A stretch of 12,148 nucleotides of DNA from the NCBI GenBank assembly GCA_024709185.1, contig JANJXE010000329.1, positions 1-12,148 on the forward strand, read 5' to 3'. This document shows, piece by piece, positions 7,198-12,148 of this stretch (position 1 is the stretch's first letter; each line of letters starts with the position of its first letter). The stretch comes from Paludibacter sp. Its GTDB lineage: Bacteria; Bacteroidota; Bacteroidia; Bacteroidales; Paludibacteraceae. The notes under the pieces were generated by a model. The model made no database searches and was not told the origin of the DNA. It worked only from the letters and a program-made list of their open reading frames with translations. The position numbers and the translations under genes are program-made.

Positions 7198-7776
7198 ATG
7201 GCATTTACCTTACAAATAGGCCAAAAGGCCCCCGAATTTCAACTTCCGGCTACTGATGGCCGTACATATCAACTCAGTGATTTCATGTCCGATACACTCG
7301 TGCTCTTTTTTACCTGTAATCATTGCCCCTATGTTATTGGTTCGGATGAAATAACAAGATCAACGGCTCTCAAATTCGCGGATAAAGGCGTTCAGTTTGT
7401 GGCTATCAACTCCAACAGTAAAAACACCTATGAAGAAGATAGTTTTCCCAATATGGTAAAACGCATGGAAGAACAGAAATTTCCGTGGACTTACCTGCAC
7501 GACGAAACGCAGGAAGTTGCTCTGAAATATGGTGCATTAAGAACTCCGCATTTCTATGTATTTGATAAAAATCGTCGATTAATTTACACAGGAAGGGCCG
7601 TTGACAGCCCACGCGACGCTTCAAAAATTACTGTAAACGATCTTGAAAGGGTGCTTGATGAGCATATAAACAACAAGCTAATAAGTATTCAAATGACAAA
7701 TCCGATTGGCTGCAATGTAAAATGGGATGGACAGGACAAGCACTGGATGCCAGGTGATGCCTGCGATTTAGTATAA
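7198..7776 (+). CDS. Thioredoxin-fold redoxin (peroxiredoxin-like, CNHC active site)
   Basis: A 192-residue cytoplasmic protein of the AhpC/TSA-redoxin superfamily, most like the peroxiredoxin-like group with a CNHCPYV motif. The N-terminal [15 protein letters not shown] at 7-21 is the usual redoxin lead-in. [13 protein letters not shown] at 34-46 holds the Cys40/Cys43 pair, and RTPHFYVFD at 115-123 supplies the cis-proline loop. Cys172 (NPIGCNVKW) and Cys189 (GDACDLV) lie in a C-terminal extension. It probably performs thiol-disulphide exchange or peroxide reduction; the substrate is not predictable. There is no signal peptide. The start at 7198 is the first in-frame ATG and begins the conserved region directly. 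It is divergent from hsp20 and convergent with another thioredoxin-fold gene. Confidence 0.9.
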   Translation: MAFTLQIGQKAPEFQLPATDGRTYQLSDFMSDTLVLFFTCNHCPYVIGSDEITRSTALKFADKGVQFVAINSNSKNTYEEDSFPNMVKRMEEQKFPWTYLHDETQEVALKYGALRTPHFYVFDKNRRLIYTGRAVDSPRDASKITVNDLERVLDEHINNKLISIQMTNPIGCNVKWDGQDKHWMPGDACDLV

Positions 7777-7814
7777 GCTTTTCAAAAAGCTGACGAAATT
7801 TCCGATACATTATC

Positions 7815-7854
7815 CTGCAAATAGAAATGTTTAAAAGAACATTTCTATTTGCAG
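7815..7854. terminator. Perfect 17-bp inverted repeat between two convergent redox genes
   Basis: The left arm (7815-7831, CTGCAAATAGAAATGTT) is exactly complementary to the right arm (7838-7854) across a six-base loop. It begins 38 bases after the redoxin stop and ends two bases from the stop codon of the minus-strand gene. Its place between convergent ends fits a bidirectional terminator or a 3'-end-protecting hairpin. No T-run follows on either strand, so classical intrinsic termination is not assured. Confidence 0.6.
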
Positions 7855-7856
7855 TG

Positions 7857-8564
7857 TCACTCGCAAACCCCATCAGTTGTGCAACTCTGACCTTTTTGAA
7901 TATCAAGTTTAAATTCAGGATGTTGTTGCCGCCATTCGGCAAATGCCTTGGTTATTGTTTCCAGAAATGCCTGTGGAGGTTGGGCACCCGAAATAGCATA
8001 TTTACGGTTAAACACAAAAAAAGGAACTCCATTCACTCCAATATTATGTGCCTCCTGAATATCCTGATTCACCTGATAAGCATACTGCTCATCACCTAAA
8101 GCAGAAAGCACTTCATCCCTGACTAATCCAATTTCTTCACCTATTGCAACCAGCGTTTCAGGATCCGCGATGTTTTGCCCATCTGTAAAAAAAGCTTTGA
8201 ACAGATGTTCTTCGGCTTCATCACTACGATTTTTTGACTTTGCAAATTGAATAAATTGATGTGCTTTAATGCTGTTAACCAGTACTGACCGATCGAAATG
8301 GTAGTCCAGCCCGGCATGCTTCGCCATTTGTGTCACATTGTTCAACATCTCTTTCACCTGTTCAGTAGCAAGCCCTTTGCGCTTAACAAGGTAGTCTGTA
8401 TAACTCTCTGTGGCAACCTCGGGTATAGCTGGATCCAACTGAAAGCTTTTCCAGCTGATTTCCAGCTGATTTGCTTTTTCAAATTGTGCCACTGCCTTTT
8501 CAAAATTTCGTTTACCAATGTAGCAAAACGGACAAATTACATCGCTCCAGATTTCTATTTTCAT
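7857..8564 (-). CDS. DsbA-family oxidoreductase, FrnE-like
   Basis: A 235-residue cytoplasmic thiol-disulphide oxidoreductase of the DsbA/FrnE subfamily. MKIEIWSDVICPFCYIGKRN at residues 1-20 contains the CPFC active site (Cys11, Cys14). A helical insert follows (about 60-165), and GVNGVPFFVFN at 176-186 gives the cis-proline loop (Val180-Pro181) with the conserved ISGAQPPQ at 191-198. The C terminus has a second pair, Cys228 and Cys234, in SCTTDGVCE, recalling the extra C-terminal cysteine motif reported for Deinococcus FrnE. No signal peptide is seen. The ATG at 8564 places the first strand at residue 2, as in the family; longer in-frame starts up to 8687 add sequence with no family resemblance. 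The likely role is disulphide handling or oxidative-stress tolerance. It is convergent with the redoxin gene. Confidence 0.92.
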   Translation of the reverse strand: MKIEIWSDVICPFCYIGKRNFEKAVAQFEKANQLEISWKSFQLDPAIPEVATESYTDYLVKRKGLATEQVKEMLNNVTQMAKHAGLDYHFDRSVLVNSIKAHQFIQFAKSKNRSDEAEEHLFKAFFTDGQNIADPETLVAIGEEIGLVRDEVLSALGDEQYAYQVNQDIQEAHNIGVNGVPFFVFNRKYAISGAQPPQAFLETITKAFAEWRQQHPEFKLDIQKGQSCTTDGVCE

Positions 8565-8613
8565 TGTTTTAATTTTTATCTTTTTGGCCTTTGAATAAAT
8601 TAAACTGAATACT

Positions 8614-8790
8614 CTAAACATTATACCGTCGTTTATGTTCATTTTGTCGGGCAAGCCACACCGGCTCGTCGCTTGTTGCCGGTTCATAACTCAAAGTTCG
8701 CATTAGCAGCTCATCCCCGGGATGAACCAAACGAAAAAGTTGCCCATTTTTATCAACATGCAGAACCTGACTATCAGCTACTTTCTCCAC
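8614..8790 (-). CDS. Possible small gene or 3' remnant of a lost gene (58 codons)
   Basis: A minus-strand reading frame runs from just after a TGA at 8806-8808 to TAG at 8614-8616. From a GTG at 8790 it gives 58 residues with protein-like composition: segments such as VLHVDKNGQLFRLVHPGDEL and YEPATSDEPVWLARQNEHKR mix strand-like and charged parts and contain one Trp. The DNA is less AT-rich than the true intergenic spacers nearby. There is no Shine-Dalgarno sequence, and the GTG lies in the loop of a small hairpin. The only internal ATG would leave about 29 residues. It sits 28 bases after the propeller lipoprotein gene and 49 bases before the FrnE-like gene, all on one strand. I do not recognise a family. 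It could be a real small protein, the surviving C-terminal end of a decayed gene, or chance. Confidence 0.3.
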   Translation of the reverse strand: MEKVADSQVLHVDKNGQLFRLVHPGDELLMRTLSYEPATSDEPVWLARQNEHKRRYNV

Positions 8791-8806
8791 TAATCGGAGA
8801 GAAAGT
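8780..8806. repeat. Short inverted repeat downstream of the propeller lipoprotein gene
   Basis: ACTTTCTC (8780-8787) pairs with GAGAAAGT (8799-8806) around an 11-base loop. It begins 12 bases beyond the minus-strand stop at 8819, where a terminator or 3' hairpin would lie. No T-run follows, so termination is uncertain. Confidence 0.4.
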
Positions 8807-8818
8807 CAGATTACACAA

Positions 8819-10837
8819 TTAAGGTATTACGTTGATAAACTCCATTGACCAAACAGTATTATTTTTCCCCTTTCGAAGTACTGTGAGCTGCGTTCCTTCC
8901 TTATTTGCAAACACATATCTGGCCTCAACCTCGGTAAAAACCGGAACAGTTCCTTCCTGGTACATTTTATCGAAAGGATAAGTACGTACAAGTTTGAAAT
9001 CGTTGGCTTCAAACTGATAAATGTAGTTGGGTGTATATATGGTATAGTTAACTGTAAAAAGCTGATTGGATTGAGCCGAATAATCGACCCAATGTGTAAC
9101 ATAGGTTTGATTACTATTGTCGGTTAGCTTGCCTATAGGGTTGATATCCAGGGACTCATTAGGTTGCGTAGGAAGAGCAGCCAACGTACGATACACATCT
9201 CCGCCCCTGGAAATAAAATACTCACCATTTTTTATCAACCAAAAATCGGTCATCGATTTATGTGCATAGGAATGTAACTTGCGGTCGGATGCGTTAAGTG
9301 TAAAAATTCCCGAAGGAGATGTTTGTTGACGGGTAGCTAAGATAAATGGTTGTTCCGGTATTTTTTTTATAACCGTTTTACCATCTACCGAGTAATTTTG
9401 TTCTACCGACACCTTATTATCGGAAAGATTAATCCAGAATGTATTTTTGGAGTTATAGGCAAGTTCCGTGTAACACAGTGTTGTAGGTGTTGCCCATGCA
9501 ATATCGTTAACTGTATTTGTCAATTGAATCGATTTTGTTACAGTTTTTGATACCATATCCACCATACTGATTAATCCCCCGTGGCCAATTGCCGCCTGTG
9601 AAAAATCTTCATTGAATTCAAGGCAGGTGGGTGCAATACTTAGATTAATCTGACTACTAATCTTTTTAGTTGACAAATCAAATGCAATCAACTTATTAGG
9701 CTGACTTATAACATAATATAGAATATTAGTTGCTTTGTCAACTGCAGCATCTACAATATTACCTTCGATTGCGGAAATATTGGATGCATTACCTGAACCT
9801 CTAGCTATAACCTTGATCGCTATATTCCGTGCCTGAGGATCATTGGTTTGGAGCTGCAACTCTGCCGAATTCAATCCGGGGACTAATTTATCAGCTACCA
9901 GATTGAATAGAAGGGTCTCTGAATTGTAAGAACGCATAGTTCCTGAAGCTTTATCCACTGAAAGCCATTCAGGCAGATTAGTGATATTCCAAACCAGCAT
10001 ACCATTTCCCTGATTCATCATGAACATAGAATAGGTGGAATGACTGGTTCCGAAATCTATCACCCTGTTGTATGCTGAACCAGATAGTGAAAGCACCGGG
10101 CTTCCCAGGTCTGCATTCACCTGAATTGTTATCTGTGGTTGCTGCTTATCATTGGTCCGCATCACCAGTTCACCGGTAAGCATGCCTGTTGTAGTGAGCT
10201 GGTCGGCATTCAGTTTTAAAGGCAGATAAATATAGTTTTCACCGGGCACCAACTGAATTGTCTCGTCCATAATACGACCATTATCCACCAACAACCACGC
10301 AGGCATACTGACCAGTTGCCAATACAAAATACCTTCTCCGTTATTTTTAATCTGTAAATCAATTGGAGAATAGGAATCATAAGTAATTGAAAGCGTTTTA
10401 TTTACCTGAATTTTCGGATTACCTTCTGTAAGGTAATAGACTGGAATCCGAAACTTTCCACTGCCTTTTACATTCACAGTGATGTACTCAAGGTAAACAC
10501 CTGTCTTCGAAAAAGCTTTGTTTGGTTTAGCACGGGCAATTAGTTCACCAACACTTTCTGAATCAGACCCGGCATTGGTAGCGTTAGAAGGTATGAATTG
10601 AAGTATGCCGGATGTATTTTCCAGCTCTAACCATTCCGGCACGTCTTCAATAGTGAATTCGGCATTACGCTTTACCGGACAACTAAACAGATAGGTATCC
10701 TTTCCCCAATTTGGAGAGAGTATTAGTGAGGAGTTCCCGGCTTTTGTGATAAGTTCATCACTACCGGTATCGTTTAAAAAGCTATTGTCGCAGGCCGTAA
10801 GCAAGAGAATGGCTAACAAAGGAAGTATCTTTTTCAT
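8819..10837 (-). CDS. Lipoprotein with three BACON-like repeats and a predicted C-terminal beta-propeller
   Basis: A 672-residue predicted lipoprotein: MKKILPLLAILLLTAC with Cys16, followed by DNSFLND. Residues 30-345 hold three beta-sandwich units, each with the signature P-x-W-L near its centre: PEWLELENTSG at 68-78, PAWLLVDNGR at 179-188 and PEWLSVDKASG at 289-299. Their 110-residue spacing supports a true triplication. The second and third also share a preceding G-x-L-x-W strand and a following R-T-N-D or Q-T-N-D turn. Residues 350-672 have propeller-like periodicity, such as NKLIAFDLSTKKI at 381-393 and GLISMVDMVSKTV at 421-433, resembling YncE-type surface propellers. The ATG at 10837 begins the signal peptide. 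It follows the barrel gene by 33 bases, which suggests one transcript and a partnership at the outer membrane. Function is unknown; no catalytic motif is seen. Confidence 0.82.
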   Translation of the reverse strand: MKKILPLLAILLLTACDNSFLNDTGSDELITKAGNSSLILSPNWGKDTYLFSCPVKRNAEFTIEDVPEWLELENTSGILQFIPSNATNAGSDSESVGELIARAKPNKAFSKTGVYLEYITVNVKGSGKFRIPVYYLTEGNPKIQVNKTLSITYDSYSPIDLQIKNNGEGILYWQLVSMPAWLLVDNGRIMDETIQLVPGENYIYLPLKLNADQLTTTGMLTGELVMRTNDKQQPQITIQVNADLGSPVLSLSGSAYNRVIDFGTSHSTYSMFMMNQGNGMLVWNITNLPEWLSVDKASGTMRSYNSETLLFNLVADKLVPGLNSAELQLQTNDPQARNIAIKVIARGSGNASNISAIEGNIVDAAVDKATNILYYVISQPNKLIAFDLSTKKISSQINLSIAPTCLEFNEDFSQAAIGHGGLISMVDMVSKTVTKSIQLTNTVNDIAWATPTTLCYTELAYNSKNTFWINLSDNKVSVEQNYSVDGKTVIKKIPEQPFILATRQQTSPSGIFTLNASDRKLHSYAHKSMTDFWLIKNGEYFISRGGDVYRTLAALPTQPNESLDINPIGKLTDNSNQTYVTHWVDYSAQSNQLFTVNYTIYTPNYIYQFEANDFKLVRTYPFDKMYQEGTVPVFTEVEARYVFANKEGTQLTVLRKGKNNTVWSMEFINVIP

Positions 10838-10870
10838 ACATTTCAACATTAAACAGGCAACCAAATGGAT

Positions 10871-11782
10871 TTACAATACACAGCGGTAAATAATCGAAAA
10901 ATTAAAACGGGACAATTGCAACGGATTATCCAGCGGGACATTATCCATCTCTTGCAATTCATTAAAATTAGAGTTATAATAATGCACATTTGCATTTGAA
11001 ATTCTACCGTACATAAATTCCAGACCGGCACCAATCATTCTGTTTGGTTGAATGTAATAGCCCGCAGTTAATCCTGCATTAGCAGCCACATTTACACCTT
11101 CCAGCAGGCCATTTTGAATTACCATGCTGTTTTGCGAACCTGATGGTAGCTCAATGGCCGATTGACTTTCACCCCGGTAAGCCAGCAAGCCTACAGAAAG
11201 CGTTTCACTCAAGAAAAACTTTTTTTCAGCACCAACCAACTGTTGAAACATCAATGAAGGTCCTGCAAAGTGGATATAATGTGTTTCACGTAAATCAGCA
11301 TAAGCAAATACAGGCAATTGTGGATCAATTTCAGTAATAAAATTACCATTCAAATTAGAAAGCAGAAATGAATACTGCATCCCGATTCCCATCGACTGAT
11401 TGAGCAGATAATGAGAGCTGATTCCTGTTTGAACGCCCGTTTCAATACGCTTATAAGTGTCACTTGTATTCATATTCACAGATTCAAGCAAAAAAGGCAA
11501 ATGTCCAACACCTACTCCAATGTTGAGCACCCATGGATTTTCGATCTTTAAACGCTGTTTGCCAGGTTTGCTATCGCGATAATAAACTGCCACTTGATTC
11601 ATATATATCTGTCGGCCAGCCACACGGTTACCTTCCAGCTTTTGTTCATACAGTATATAGGTAGGTGAAACAGATAGAATTCTGCAATAAATGGTATCTG
11701 ACTGGTTTGTTATGATTATATCCTGAGCAAATGAGGACATTAGTGACACCAACAGAACGAAAAACAAAGTAGTACCCTTCAT
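10871..11782 (-). CDS. Predicted outer-membrane beta-barrel protein of unknown function
   Basis: A 303-residue exported protein with a clear signal peptide (MKGTTLFFVLLVSLMSSFAQ, cut after residue 18 or 20). Residues 21-75 form a small domain of the type DIIITNQSDTIYCRIL...ILYEQ, seen at the front of many Bacteroidota envelope proteins. The remainder alternates polar and hydrophobic residues with many Gly, Tyr and Phe, for example LNIGVGVGHLPFLL, MGIGMQYSFLL, VAANAGLTAGYYIQ and FNFSIIYRCVL at the C terminus, which suggests an 8- to 10-strand barrel. It is preceded by the transporter gene with a 14-base gap and followed by the propeller lipoprotein gene after 33 bases. No specific family is recognised; the barrel assignment is inferred from strand pattern and signal peptide. 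Confidence 0.7.
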   Translation of the reverse strand: MKGTTLFFVLLVSLMSSFAQDIIITNQSDTIYCRILSVSPTYILYEQKLEGNRVAGRQIYMNQVAVYYRDSKPGKQRLKIENPWVLNIGVGVGHLPFLLESVNMNTSDTYKRIETGVQTGISSHYLLNQSMGIGMQYSFLLSNLNGNFITEIDPQLPVFAYADLRETHYIHFAGPSLMFQQLVGAEKKFFLSETLSVGLLAYRGESQSAIELPSGSQNSMVIQNGLLEGVNVAANAGLTAGYYIQPNRMIGAGLEFMYGRISNANVHYYNSNFNELQEMDNVPLDNPLQLSRFNFSIIYRCVL

Positions 11783-11796
11783 AGCTGTGTATTAAA

Positions 11797-12148
11797 TTAT
11801 GATTTACGTTTCAAACGAACAGGTTTGAGATTTACAAAAAATATTCCTACGAGAATAACAAATCCTCCAATGAGCTCCATTGGTGTAAGAAATTCGCCCA
11901 AAACAGGCACGGAGAAAATAGCTGTGAGAACAGTTTGGAATAATAAACTTACAGAAGCCAGCGTAGGATTTATGTGTCCCAGCGCCTGATTAATAGTCAG
12001 CCATCCTACCACCTGGGGTACCAGACCTAAGGCAACAAGAGCCCACCAGGTAGTAGGTGAGAAACCGGTTAATGGCGTTGAAGTTACCAGCGATATAATC
12101 CCCAGAACTACTGTGCTTGCTATCATTGATATAGTTGTAAAACTAAGT
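11797..12148 (-). CDS. DMT-superfamily transporter with EamA domain, C-terminal part (cut by window edge)
   Basis: The reading frame is open to the right edge and ends at TAA 11797-11799, so about 116 C-terminal residues are present. Four hydrophobic helices are visible: around SMIASTVVLGIISLV, WWALVALGLVPQVVGWLTI, ASVSLLFQTVLTAIFSVPVL and MELIGGFVILVGIFFVNL, followed by a basic tail KPVRLKRKS. This matches the second EamA repeat (helices 7-10) of ten-helix inner-membrane drug/metabolite exporters, including the usual G-E-x-L-T-P/G-G turn before the last helix. The substrate cannot be told. Complete proteins are about 290-300 residues, so more than half is outside the window. It ends 14 bases before the barrel gene, so the two could share a transcript. 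Confidence 0.88.
   Translation of the reverse strand, partial: LSFTTISMIASTVVLGIISLVTSTPLTGFSPTTWWALVALGLVPQVVGWLTINQALGHINPTLASVSLLFQTVLTAIFSVPVLGEFLTPMELIGGFVILVGIFFVNLKPVRLKRKS

Noticed and set aside
7776..7791. AGCTTTT-CA-AAAAGCT palindrome after the redoxin stop
   Set aside because: The two-base loop is too tight to form fully, and the A/T-rich arms would be weak. The 17-bp repeat just downstream is a much better candidate for the transcript end.
8565..8687. N-terminal extension of the FrnE-like protein to 8687
   Set aside because: The first 41 residues have no family resemblance. The conserved first beta-strand starts one residue after the ATG at 8564.
10849..11034. 61-codon minus-strand frame at the end of the barrel gene
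   Set aside because: It overlaps the barrel coding sequence in another frame, and its Cys- and Met-rich translation looks like a frame shadow.

Overview
The window looks like chromosomal DNA of a member of the Bacteroidota, most likely a Bacteroidales-type organism. Base composition is moderately AT-rich. Most starts lack a Shine-Dalgarno sequence, and two intergenic boxes match the Bacteroidota -7 promoter element TAnnTTTG. The envelope genes are typical of the phylum: Bacteroidota-type lipoproteins with acidic residues after the lipid-bearing cysteine, a fimbrillin-like domain and BACON domains. The genus cannot be fixed from this sequence. I see no tRNA, rRNA, CRISPR array, insertion sequence or phage gene.

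Layout from left to right. (1) Positions 1-1206, minus strand: the first 402 codons of histidine ammonia-lyase (hutH), running off the left edge. (2) Positions 1207-1486: a divergent intergenic region with one candidate promoter for each flanking gene. (3) Positions 1487-6345, plus strand: a tight three-gene cluster. It encodes a 1226-residue surface lipoprotein (fimbrillin-like head, large unassigned beta-rich middle, 12.5 leucine-rich repeats), a lipoprotein with two BACON domains, and an exported YciI-fold protein. The cluster ends at a hairpin terminator that can also serve the opposing gene. (4) Positions 6451-6897, minus strand: a small heat-shock protein with an unusually strong Shine-Dalgarno sequence. 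(5) Positions 7198-8564: two convergent thioredoxin-fold genes, a redoxin with a CNHC site on plus and a FrnE/DsbA-like oxidoreductase on minus, separated by a perfect 17-bp inverted repeat. (6) Positions 8614-8790: a short, uncertain minus-strand reading frame. (7) Positions 8819-12148, minus strand: a closely spaced run of a DMT/EamA transporter (C-terminal part only), a predicted outer-membrane beta-barrel protein, and a lipoprotein with three BACON-like repeats followed by a predicted beta-propeller.

The 1487-6345 cluster reads as one transcription unit that places two lipoproteins, probably on the cell surface, and one small periplasmic protein in the envelope. The 8819-11782 pair reads as a beta-barrel with a partner lipoprotein. 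Neither matches a named system that I recognise, so any joint function is inference. The central genes (hsp20, redoxin, FrnE-like) are protein-quality and thiol-redox functions that may share a stress context. The most useful leads are the composite surface lipoprotein with its unassigned middle region, its pairing with an exported YciI protein, the barrel plus BACON/propeller pair, and the unexplained short frame at 8614-8790.
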